21,201 bases of DNA from JAVVEW01 sp032251045. Its GTDB lineage: Bacteria; Pseudomonadota; Gammaproteobacteria; Methylococcales; Methylomonadaceae. Positions 8,423-15,586 of the stretch are shown here, one piece after another; the stretch's first letter is position 1, and every line of letters starts with the position of its first letter. The stretch lies in the NCBI GenBank assembly GCA_032251045.1, contig JAVVEW010000039.1, positions 1 to 21,201 of the forward strand, read 5' to 3'. The position numbers were made by a program, and so were the translations under genes. The notes beneath the pieces were generated by a model that saw nothing but the letters and a program-made list of their open reading frames with translations, searched no databases and was not told where the DNA came from.

Positions 8423-9520
8423 TCAATGTGCGTCGCGTCGGGCGGCATCGGCCCACCAAATCCGGCATGCACCTTCGTCGGACACCATGCACGGCCCTAC
8501 CGGATGCTCGGGACGGCATAAGCCGCCATATAACCGGCAATCGGTGGGGCGGATTTTACCCAATACCACCTTGGCGCAATCACAACCGGGCGGCATCGTG
8601 CCGATATGACGGCGGCTTTGTGCTTGATAGTCGGCATAATGCAGGCGGGCATTGTGAGCATCGAAGCGTGGCTGTAAGTCATAGCCGGAAGCGGGAATGA
8701 CGCCAATGCCGCGCCAGGGGGCATCGACTACCTGAAAACAGTGTTCCAGCATGGCTTGCGCGTTCCGATTGCCGTGGGCGCTCACCACTTCCGGGTAACA
8801 GTTGACCAGCGTCGGTGCGCCGGCCAGCCATTGCTTGGCCACAGCGTAAAATCCGGCCAGTAGGGACTGGGCGCTGAAACCGGCGACCGCCGCGGGAAGA
8901 TGGTGTTGCGTCACTACAAATCGCCATTGTTCAGCGCCCATGACTGTGGCGACATGGCCGGGCGCGATCAGCGCGTCAAACCCAGGGTTAGGGTCTGCCA
9001 GCAATAACGCCACCGCAGGCCAGGTCAGTCGACCACTAATCAGAAGTTTGAGGTTGGCCGGTAGCGGCGCTTGTAGCATGGCTGCTACCGGCGCACATGT
9101 GGTTTCGAAGCCGGCGACAAAGAACACCACGGTCTTGTCAGGCTGGGCGCGGGCCTGGGCCAGCACTTCGGCGGGCGAGGCGACTGGACGCACGTCAGCA
9201 CCATGCGCTTGCGCTGCGCTGAGCGAGGCAGGTTGCTGTTTGCCGACATTGACCGGTACCCGCAACATATCGCCGAACGCCATCAAGGTGACCGGTTCAT
9301 GCAAGGCGATTTGGATGGCCAGATAAAGATCTTCTTCGGGGCAGATACACACCGGGCAGCCTGGGCCTGGAATCAGTTCGATGGTTGCAGGCAACACACT
9401 GCGCAATCCGGCCTGGGTAATCGAGCGTTCATGACCGCCGCACACATTGAGAATGCGCAAGGGTTGCTGAAGCGGCAGGGCGCGCAGTTGCTCTAGCAAG
9501 GCGCGAGCGTCAGCGCTCAT
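8423..9520 (-). CDS. hypD: [NiFe] hydrogenase maturation protein HypD
   Basis: HypD is the iron-sulfur scaffold that, with HypC, assembles the Fe(CN)2CO moiety of [NiFe] hydrogenases in the cytoplasm. The 365-aa product carries VCGGH with C27, GPGCPVCIC with C55/C58/C60, and a C-terminal cluster region PPGCDC ... TDC ... GGLC ... GPCMVSDEGAC with C323, C325, C338, C345, C354 and C362. These match the redox and 4Fe-4S cysteines of the family, and the length is normal. The residues after VCGGH are ERSI, where the E. coli protein has THAI, so it may represent a distinct HypD subgroup. The start overlaps the hypB stop (ATGA). No hypC lies between or beside them. Confidence 0.96.
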   Translation of the reverse strand: MSADARALLEQLRALPLQQPLRILNVCGGHERSITQAGLRSVLPATIELIPGPGCPVCICPEEDLYLAIQIALHEPVTLMAFGDMLRVPVNVGKQQPASLSAAQAHGADVRPVASPAEVLAQARAQPDKTVVFFVAGFETTCAPVAAMLQAPLPANLKLLISGRLTWPAVALLLADPNPGFDALIAPGHVATVMGAEQWRFVVTQHHLPAAVAGFSAQSLLAGFYAVAKQWLAGAPTLVNCYPEVVSAHGNRNAQAMLEHCFQVVDAPWRGIGVIPASGYDLQPRFDAHNARLHYADYQAQSRRHIGTMPPGCDCAKVVLGKIRPTDCRLYGGLCRPEHPVGPCMVSDEGACRIWWADAARRDAH

Positions 9521-10350
9521 AACAGGGGGGCAGGTTGCCGTGCCGGCGCGGGTGCCGCATGCACAAGATTGGTGTTAGCGACATGAGGCGTCAGTGTCTG
9601 GCCTTGGGCCAGGCGTTGCTGAAGGCGCTGACGTTGCGTGTCCAGCCAGTCCAGCCAGCGCTCCAGGCCGGTGCCTTGCTTGGCGGATAACGCCAGTACT
9701 TCGGCGTCGCTGCCGAGCTGGCGCAGATAGTTTTGTGCGCGTTGGCCATTGAATTCCGGCAGGTGGGGCTGAAGGTCGGTCTTGCTAATCAGCATCATAT
9801 CGGCGGCGCGGAACATCACCGGGTATTTTGCGGGTTTGTCATCACCTTCGGTGACTGACAGCAAGGTAACATTGACATGATGGCCAAGGTCAAAACTGGC
9901 CGGGCATACCAGGTTGCCAACGTTTTCAATAAACACGATATCCAGTTCAGCCAAATCCAGATGATGCACCGCATTGTGAATGAGGTGTGCATCCAGATGG
10001 CAGGCGGTGCCGGTGGTGATTTGATAGGCTGAAACGCCACGCCGGCGAATGCGCTCGGCATCGTTTTCGGTGGCCAGGTCGCCTTCGATCACGGCGATGC
10101 GCCATCGACCGGCCAAGGCGTCGATGGTGGCTTCCAGCAACGCGGTTTTGCCTGAGCCGGGCGAGGACATCAGGTTCACCGCCAGCACCTGGTGTTGATC
10201 AAAATGCTGGCGATTGTGCGTGGCTTGGCGGTCATTGCGGGCAGTCAGGCGGCTGAGCACGGATAACGTGGTGACACCGTTTTCCGGTTGTTCGGCCAAA
10301 ATGGCCGCTTTATTGCCATCGGTAACATTACAACCACAGGTATTACACAT
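9517..10350 (-). CDS. hypB: Hydrogenase nickel incorporation GTPase HypB
   Basis: HypB is a SIMIBI-class GTPase that helps load nickel into the large subunit of [NiFe] hydrogenases. The 277-aa protein starts with the high-affinity metal motif CNTCGC at residues 2-7. It has the P-loop SSPGSGKT, the metal-site CHLDAH in GTACHLDAHLIH, the ENVGNLVCPASFDLG switch region and SKTDL in place of NKxD. A proline/alanine-rich tail of about 25 residues ends the protein, longer than expected for the core fold. The ATG at 10348-10350 is preferred because GGAGG lies five bases upstream; an in-frame TTG one codon earlier is unlikely. hypA, usually next to hypB, is absent here. Confidence 0.96.
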   Translation of the reverse strand: MCNTCGCNVTDGNKAAILAEQPENGVTTLSVLSRLTARNDRQATHNRQHFDQHQVLAVNLMSSPGSGKTALLEATIDALAGRWRIAVIEGDLATENDAERIRRRGVSAYQITTGTACHLDAHLIHNAVHHLDLAELDIVFIENVGNLVCPASFDLGHHVNVTLLSVTEGDDKPAKYPVMFRAADMMLISKTDLQPHLPEFNGQRAQNYLRQLGSDAEVLALSAKQGTGLERWLDWLDTQRQRLQQRLAQGQTLTPHVANTNLVHAAPAPARQPAPLL

Positions 10351-10353
10351 CAA

Positions 10354-10711
10354 AGCCTCCGGGGGTTAAGACGGTTTTTGAGCAAATTAAGGGGTGGCAT
10401 GGGCCAGTTGCAAGCATCGGCGCCGCCACATCGGCTGATCATGACTGGCGCGTGATGCTGTGACGGCGAGTCTGGCAAAACAACGAGCAGTGAAACATAA
10501 CAGGCCAAAAATTGCCATGATGTTGCAAAACCTTATAATGACAAACCTTATTGTTTCGGCTCTGTGATCAGGATGCAGACACACCTTGGGACTGACTTGC
10601 CGGTCATGGTTCCTGGTGACTTGCCAGGGCCGGGCATCGAGCGAGCGATTCCGGGTGAACGCACAGCCATCCAGGATGCTGATTTCGTTGTGACCGTTAA
10701 AGGGGCTTACC
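10354..10711. other. Divergent intergenic region between hypB and parA
   Basis: These 358 bp separate the minus-strand hypB from the plus-strand parA. The plus strand has a good promoter for parA near 10512-10539. For hypB I see only its Shine-Dalgarno sequence; no convincing sigma-70 or sigma-54 (GG-N10-GC) promoter was found on the minus strand. A 108-codon minus-strand open frame covers most of the region but has no recognisable motif and is probably not a gene. Confidence 0.6.
10512..10539 (+). promoter_or_regulatory. Putative sigma-70 promoter for parA
   Basis: TTGCCA (10512-10517) is followed after 16 bp by a perfect TATAAT (10534-10539). It lies about 170 bp upstream of the parA start, which implies a long 5' leader of about 165 nt. 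The direction fits parA, not hypB. Confidence 0.55.
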
Positions 10712-11485
10712 ATGCGCAGGGTGATTTTTAATCAAAAAGGAGGCGTTGGCAAATCCACCATCGCCTGTAATCTGGCCGCAATCAGCGCCGCCGAGGGTAA
10801 AAAAACCCTGGTCATTGATCTGGACGTACAAGGCAATGCCAGTCAATACCTGTTGGGCGGCATGGTTCAGGAGGCCGACCGCACCTTGGCGCGTTTCTTT
10901 CGCGACAGCCTGAGCCTGAATCTGTTTGGCGCGAACGATTCCGGTCTTGAGGCGTTGATTCATGAAACGCCGTTTACCAATCTGCATGTATTGCCCTCTC
11001 ATGCCGAACTGGAGCCTTTGCAAAGCCGTCTGGAATCGCGTTACAAGATTTTCAAGCTCAAAGAAGCGCTAGAGGCGTTGTCTGGCTTTGACATGGTGTA
11101 TATGGATACCCCGCCCATTCTGAATTTTTATAGCCAGTCCGCTTTGATTGCCGCCGAACGTTGTTTGATTCCGTTCGATTGTGATGCGTTTTCCCGCGAG
11201 GCGCTCTTAAGGTTACTCGGCGCTTTAGCGGAAGTTAAGGCCGATCACAATCCTGATTTGATGATCGAGGGCATTGTCGTCAATCAATTCCAGAAGCAAG
11301 CCAATTTGCCACGGCAATTGGTCGAGGAGTTGATTGCCATGGGGCACCCGGTGCTGAACAGTAAAATCTCGCCATCGGTCAAGGTGCGTGAATCACACAG
11401 CGAGGCTAAGCCTTTGCTGCATTATGCGCCAGGTCATAAGCTCACCGAGGAGTTTCGCGCCCTCCATGCGGAAATCAACAGCTGA
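10712..11485 (+). CDS. Orphan ParA-family ATPase
   Basis: A 257-aa ParA/MinD-type ATPase. The deviant Walker A KGGVGKST starts at residue 9 with signature K9 and K14, LVIDLDVQGN supplies the A' aspartate near residue 40, and MDTPP is the Walker B-like motif. It lacks an N-terminal DNA-binding extension, so it resembles chromosomal or cargo-positioning ParA proteins. AAAGGGG at 10699-10705 gives a good ribosome site six bases before the ATG. No ParB or other cargo partner is adjacent; the neighbours are divergent hypB and convergent lnt, whose 3' end it overlaps by 52 bp. Its cargo cannot be named from the sequence. Protein clusters, chemoreceptors or plasmid-like DNA are family-level possibilities. 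Confidence 0.88.
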   Translation: MRRVIFNQKGGVGKSTIACNLAAISAAEGKKTLVIDLDVQGNASQYLLGGMVQEADRTLARFFRDSLSLNLFGANDSGLEALIHETPFTNLHVLPSHAELEPLQSRLESRYKIFKLKEALEALSGFDMVYMDTPPILNFYSQSALIAAERCLIPFDCDAFSREALLRLLGALAEVKADHNPDLMIEGIVVNQFQKQANLPRQLVEELIAMGHPVLNSKISPSVKVRESHSEAKPLLHYAPGHKLTEEFRALHAEINS

Positions 11486-12936
11486 AGCACACATAGCGTC
11501 AACAGTCCGGTCACGATGCCCGCGTCACCGACCCTGCTGAAAGGGGTCAGGCCTGAACGCAGGTCAATCTGGCCGCTAATGATTGTCGCGGTAAACAGCG
11601 GTGCGCTTGTTTGCAGCCGCCCTTTGTGATTGATGATCGCGGTCAGGCCGGTGTTAGCGGCCCGTACCAGGTAGCGCTCCGATTCCAGCGCCCGCATCCG
11701 GGCAATCTGACCATGTTGCGCCAGTTCAATGGAGCGACCAAACCAGGCGTCGTTGGTGATATTGACCAGAAAACGGGCGTCGTTTAATTCCCGGGCCGTG
11801 GCAGGGAACACATCCTCATAGCAAATCGACAGGATCAAGCGTTGCCCGGCCACGCTGAGCAACGGCTGTTGTGCATCGCCGGCGCTGAAATGTCCTAGTG
11901 GTAAATTCAGGCGCGCTACCCAAGGTTCCAGGGTGTCGGCCCAGGGCAGGTATTCACCAAATGGCAGCAGGTGTTTCTTAAAATACCAGCCCTGAGATTG
12001 TCCTACGGCCAGTGCGGCGTTAAAGCGCCGGCCATCTTCCCGTTTCACCGGTAGGCCCGTCAGCACCGTGGCCTGTTTAGCTTGGGCCAACTCGTCAAGA
12101 TAATCCAGGAAACCTGGGCTGACTTCGTGATAAAAGGCAGGAATGGCCGCTTCCGGCCATACCACCAACGGCTGCCAGTGCGCTTCGGTCAAGCTGACAT
12201 AGCGATCCAGTGTGGCGTTTCGATGTTGTGGCTGCCATTTATCGCGTTGCGCGATATTGCCCTGTGCCACGCTGACCATAAGACTGCCTTGCGACCGAGT
12301 CCAGGTCCACTGCGTACCTGCAAGACTCAGTCCGGCCACTATCAGCAACAGACAGGCCAGGACGGGGCGATGTTGGGGATATTGGCTCATCCACGCCAGG
12401 CTGTTAGCGAGCAACGCCAGCACAAAGGTCAAGCCATAAACGCCCAGCACGGGGGCAAAACCTGCTAGCGGCGTGTCGATCTGACTGTACCCGGCCAGCA
12501 GCCAGGGGAAGCCTTGTAAAAACCACATGCCACGTATCGCCTCCACGGCCAGCCAGGCCGCAGGTAGCAGTAATATCGAGGCGGGCAGGCGCGCTTTTAA
12601 CCAGCGCGCCAACCCCATTGACAGCGCGGGGAAAATAGACCATAGCAGGACAAACAGTAAGGTTGCCGCCAAGGCCATCCACAGTTGTTCGCCGCCGTGA
12701 TCGTAGATGCTGACAAACACCCAGGATACGCCGCTGCCAAACCAGCCCAGGCCAAATAAAAAGCCTGACCACGCAGCGTGTTTTACCGAGCCTCGATCGG
12801 CGACCAAAAACAAGCCCGGCAAAGCGATAAAACTTAACCAGGCAAGATCGAAAGGCGCGAAACTTAAGGTCATGAGCACACCCAGAACGGGGGCAATCAG
12901 CATGGGGCGCTTGCAGATGGCAAGGTGCGGTTTCAT
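11434..12936 (-). CDS. lnt: Apolipoprotein N-acyltransferase Lnt
   Basis: Lnt adds the third acyl chain to the N-terminal cysteine of lipoproteins at the periplasmic face of the inner membrane. About six hydrophobic segments fill the first 200 residues (LSFAPFDLAWLSFIALPGLF, LWMALAATLLFVLLWSIF, and others). A nitrilase-like domain follows with the glutamate in VVWPEAAIP, the lysine in YFKKHLLPFGEYLPW and the nucleophile cysteine in LSICYEDVFPATAREL. A last helix, AGIVTGLLTLCVLQLLI, closes the protein. At about 500 aa it matches E. coli Lnt (512). I chose the ATG at 12934-12936; a GTG at 12949-12951 adds five residues and neither start has a clear ribosome site. It lies 52 bp beyond the hemerythrin-GGDEF gene and is not beside corC/ybeX, its usual partner. 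Confidence 0.95.
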   Translation of the reverse strand: MKPHLAICKRPMLIAPVLGVLMTLSFAPFDLAWLSFIALPGLFLVADRGSVKHAAWSGFLFGLGWFGSGVSWVFVSIYDHGGEQLWMALAATLLFVLLWSIFPALSMGLARWLKARLPASILLLPAAWLAVEAIRGMWFLQGFPWLLAGYSQIDTPLAGFAPVLGVYGLTFVLALLANSLAWMSQYPQHRPVLACLLLIVAGLSLAGTQWTWTRSQGSLMVSVAQGNIAQRDKWQPQHRNATLDRYVSLTEAHWQPLVVWPEAAIPAFYHEVSPGFLDYLDELAQAKQATVLTGLPVKREDGRRFNAALAVGQSQGWYFKKHLLPFGEYLPWADTLEPWVARLNLPLGHFSAGDAQQPLLSVAGQRLILSICYEDVFPATARELNDARFLVNITNDAWFGRSIELAQHGQIARMRALESERYLVRAANTGLTAIINHKGRLQTSAPLFTATIISGQIDLRSGLTPFSRVGDAGIVTGLLTLCVLQLLISAWRARNSSVSL

Positions 12937-12988
12937 GTTGATGAGCGTCACACGATACGTGGCGGCACAGCGGGTGGGTTAAGGTTGC

Positions 12989-14473
12989 TTAACGGCTGTG
13001 CTGATAGAAGCGATAACAACCTTTCCCCGCTTCTTTCGCTTGATAAAGCGCCTGATCGGCGTATTCCGACAATACATCCTGTGACTGCGTGTCAAGAGGA
13101 TAAAAGCTCAGGCCAAGACTGGCGCCTACGCGAGCTTCCTTGTCATCAATCATGACCGGTTCCTGAATGGCCTGCAAAATGCGTTCTAATAAGGGCTTGA
13201 GGTGTTCGGGTTCGGCGATGTCCTGGAATACCATGACGAATTCATCACCACCGACGCGGGCGACGGTGTCATGACCACGCACGCTGGCTTGCAGGCGTTG
13301 CGCTACCGTTCTCAGCAGAATGTCGCCGGCAGCATGACCGAACAGGTCATTGATCGGTTTGAAGCCGTCCAGGTCCAGGTAGCACAGTGCAAGCAAGCTG
13401 TTGTGGCGTTGGGCATAGTGGATGGCTTGCTGGATGCGATCGGCGAGCAGTCTGCGATTGGGCAGTCCCGTTAAAGGATCGTGATTGGCGATACTTTCCA
13501 GTGCTTGCTGGCGCTCGATCAGGGCGCTGATGTCGGAAAAAATGGCAATGTAATGTTCAATATCGCCACCGTTGCTGCGGATGGCTGATAACGTGAGCCA
13601 CTCCGGTGAGGTGGCTTCATCGGAGTCAGGTCGCCAGAGCTCACCGCTCCAATGGCCGCTGTCACGCACCATGGCCCAAATGAGCTCGCTACGGGGCGAA
13701 GGTGTCAAGGCGGGTTTGATTGAATCCAGTGCTACCCCCATCAGGCGTTCGTGGGTTTGTTGCATGGCATGGCAAAAAGCGCTGTTGACATTGACGATGT
13801 TCAGTTCGGCATCGGTGATCACAATGCCTTCTAAAGTACTTTCCAATGCACTGCCCGCCAGCCGCAGGCGAGTTTCAGCTTGTTGTCGGCGCTGGTTTTC
13901 ACGTAACAATTCCAAAGAACGTGCGGAAAGTTGCTGATACATGTCCAGCACGCCTTTGATTAAGACGTCGTTGGCGTCATCTTGTTCTTGTTGGCTGAGT
14001 TGTTTGGCCTCAGTCAGGCTGAGACCTTGTTCGACGGTCAGTACTACCGAAGCCATGCGTCGGTCTGTTTCCAGGATATGAAAAGCCAGCCAGTGGGTCA
14101 GAAACGCGACAATTTCCTGAATCTCTTCGGCATCGGAGCAGGTGGCGTGCTGGTTTCTCAGGGCTTTGATTTTATCGATGAATTGGTTGTGAATCACCTG
14201 ATGCTCGGACAGCCAGGTATCGTTGCCAAACACTTGTGTCCAGATGGCTTCTTCTTCCTGAAAGTGAAACAAGGCATATTCAGTCAGTTGATTGAAGATA
14301 GGCTCCAGATGCAGCACTTGATCGGGATATAGCAGGTAAAGGCTAAGCTGATTCAGCAACTTGACCAGTTGTTGATGCTGCTCGTCTATGCTCGGTATGC
14401 CGGTGTTGAAGTGATCGTGCCAGGGAATGATATCCAGTTTCTCGGGTGCGGCGGTATTTTGCGGGGTAAACAT
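12989..14473 (-). CDS. Bacteriohemerythrin-PAS-GGDEF diguanylate cyclase
   Basis: A 494-aa cytoplasmic sensor with three parts. Residues about 15-145 form a hemerythrin domain with all seven expected di-iron ligands: H33, H70, E74, H91, H95, H132 and D137, in DEQH, HFQEEE, HQVIH and HILETD. A linker helix (about 150-200) leads to a PAS domain at about 205-320. The C-terminal GGDEF domain opens with ANHDPLTGLPNRR, keeps GGDEF at 408-412, and has an RxxD inhibitory site (R399-D402) five residues before it, so it should make c-di-GMP with product inhibition. Oxygen binding to the di-iron site is the likely input. The gene reads towards lnt with a 52-bp gap and may be co-transcribed with it. No transmembrane segment is seen. 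Confidence 0.93.
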   Translation of the reverse strand: MFTPQNTAAPEKLDIIPWHDHFNTGIPSIDEQHQQLVKLLNQLSLYLLYPDQVLHLEPIFNQLTEYALFHFQEEEAIWTQVFGNDTWLSEHQVIHNQFIDKIKALRNQHATCSDAEEIQEIVAFLTHWLAFHILETDRRMASVVLTVEQGLSLTEAKQLSQQEQDDANDVLIKGVLDMYQQLSARSLELLRENQRRQQAETRLRLAGSALESTLEGIVITDAELNIVNVNSAFCHAMQQTHERLMGVALDSIKPALTPSPRSELIWAMVRDSGHWSGELWRPDSDEATSPEWLTLSAIRSNGGDIEHYIAIFSDISALIERQQALESIANHDPLTGLPNRRLLADRIQQAIHYAQRHNSLLALCYLDLDGFKPINDLFGHAAGDILLRTVAQRLQASVRGHDTVARVGGDEFVMVFQDIAEPEHLKPLLERILQAIQEPVMIDDKEARVGASLGLSFYPLDTQSQDVLSEYADQALYQAKEAGKGCYRFYQHSR

Positions 14474-14680
14474 AATTCAGTTCAAAGTGGCGTTGGCTAA
14501 AATTAAACCACGGTGCTGGCTTGTGGATAGCGATGAGGGTGGCGTATCCGGCTATTTTAACTCAAATAGAGTTGCTAATAGAATTGCTTCTGTGTTGGGC
14601 AAAAAAGGAGAGTACAAGCGCAAGCATGAACGGTATGGGACTGGGCACGGTTACTTCAGGCTGAACACGGCCAGGCCGGC

Positions 14681-14709
14681 AAGACAGTGCGAGTGGCTTG
14701 AGTTAGAAT
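14681..14709 (+). promoter_or_regulatory. Putative promoter of the DUF3014-ppnN pair
   Basis: AAGACA (14681-14686) and TAGAAT (14704-14709) are spaced by 17 bp, 31 bp before the GTG start. Each hexamer departs from the sigma-70 consensus, but the spacing is ideal. The -10 box lies inside a palindrome (14699-14716), which would suit a repressor site. Confidence 0.4.
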
Positions 14710-14716
14710 TAACTCA
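14699..14716. promoter_or_regulatory. Perfect 7-bp inverted repeat, possible operator
   Basis: TGAGTTA-GAAT-TAACTCA is a perfect palindrome with a 4-bp centre, overlapping the putative -10 of the DUF3014 gene. A related AACTC-AAATA-GAGTT palindrome with the half-sites in reversed order lies at 14559-14573. Protein binding is inferred from the arrangement alone. Confidence 0.4.
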
Positions 14717-14740
14717 TCTTACTGATTTTAGGATTCAAAC

Positions 14741-15583
14741 GTGCGTACTCGTTATCAACTTTACGGTAAAAGCCCTTCACGCTGGCCGTGGGTGCTGGTG
14801 ATCGCTGCGGTTATGGCGGCGGCTACGGTCTGGTTCTTGGGGGATGTCATGGAGTGGCTGCCGGTGCAGCGGCCTATCACCAAACCTTTGCCGCTTCCGG
14901 GGGCTGTCGATGCAACGGCTAACGTTGAACAGGCGGCCGTGCAAAATGTGATCGACTCTGTGCCTGTTGAGGAGCCGGAGCAGGAGGTCAGCGTCGCGCC
15001 GGCCTTGCCGGAAAGTGACCTTTTTGTGCGCGATGAGCTTCTGACCCTGGCGCGCTGGCCCGCACAATGGTTGGCGCATGAGGACGTGGCGCGTAGCTGG
15101 ATGCGCCTTGTTAATGATCTGGCGCAGCGCCAGCGTGGTAGGTTTGACAAGCATATCTGGCAGCCTGAACAGCCTTTTCAGGTTGAGGAATCTAAGGCAG
15201 GGCTGTTCATTGCCGCTGCCAGTTATCAGCGTTACACCCCCTGGATTGAGGCGATCGAGGCCATCGATGTTGAGCAGGCCGCCAAGGTCTGGCGCCGACT
15301 GCGTCCGGTGGCCAGTGAGGCTTTTGTGGAATTGGGTTATCCTGAGCAACACAGCGTCGATGACTTGCTCAAGCAAGCGATTTCGGTGATTTTATCGGCC
15401 CCGGTTGTTGACCGGCCCATCGAGGTCGCACACAAGGCCGCCAATTACCGTTTTGTCGAAGCTGAACTGGAACAGTTGAATCCGGTGCATAAATTAATGT
15501 TGCGTTTAGGCCCTGATAACACCCTAATGCTCAAAGCAAAACTCAAACAATTTTTGCCTTTGTTAACCGATACCGCAGAATAA
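14741..15583 (+). CDS. DUF3014 family membrane-anchored protein
   Basis: A 280-aa protein of the DUF3014 family with no assigned function. A single membrane anchor lies near residues 12-32 (WPWVLVIAAVMAAATVWFLG). A proline- and acid-rich linker follows, then a helical domain of about 190 residues with DLFVRDELLTLARWP and, near the end, NPVHKLMLRLGPDN, the most typical family signature. The topology suggests a periplasmic C-terminal domain. The start is GTG at 14741 with TAGGA eight bases upstream. Its stop is three bases before ppnN, so the two are probably one transcript. A link between a periplasmic DUF3014 domain and a cytoplasmic nucleosidase is not obvious. Confidence 0.85.
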   Translation: MRTRYQLYGKSPSRWPWVLVIAAVMAAATVWFLGDVMEWLPVQRPITKPLPLPGAVDATANVEQAAVQNVIDSVPVEEPEQEVSVAPALPESDLFVRDELLTLARWPAQWLAHEDVARSWMRLVNDLAQRQRGRFDKHIWQPEQPFQVEESKAGLFIAAASYQRYTPWIEAIEAIDVEQAAKVWRRLRPVASEAFVELGYPEQHSVDDLLKQAISVILSAPVVDRPIEVAHKAANYRFVEAELEQLNPVHKLMLRLGPDNTLMLKAKLKQFLPLLTDTAE

Positions 15584-15586
15584 AAT

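Noticed and set aside
10387..10713. 108-codon minus-strand frame in the hypB-parA gap
   Set aside because: No motif, no ribosome site, and it is read through the parA promoter region; it looks like chance.
10712..11485. parA as part of the chromosome partition locus or a plasmid origin
   Set aside because: No parB, parS cluster, rep gene or iterons are visible and the neighbours are housekeeping genes.
14427..14801. 124-codon plus-strand frame over the hemerythrin-GGDEF start and the DUF3014 start
   Set aside because: It overlaps two well-supported genes and the intergenic palindromes, and shows no family signature.
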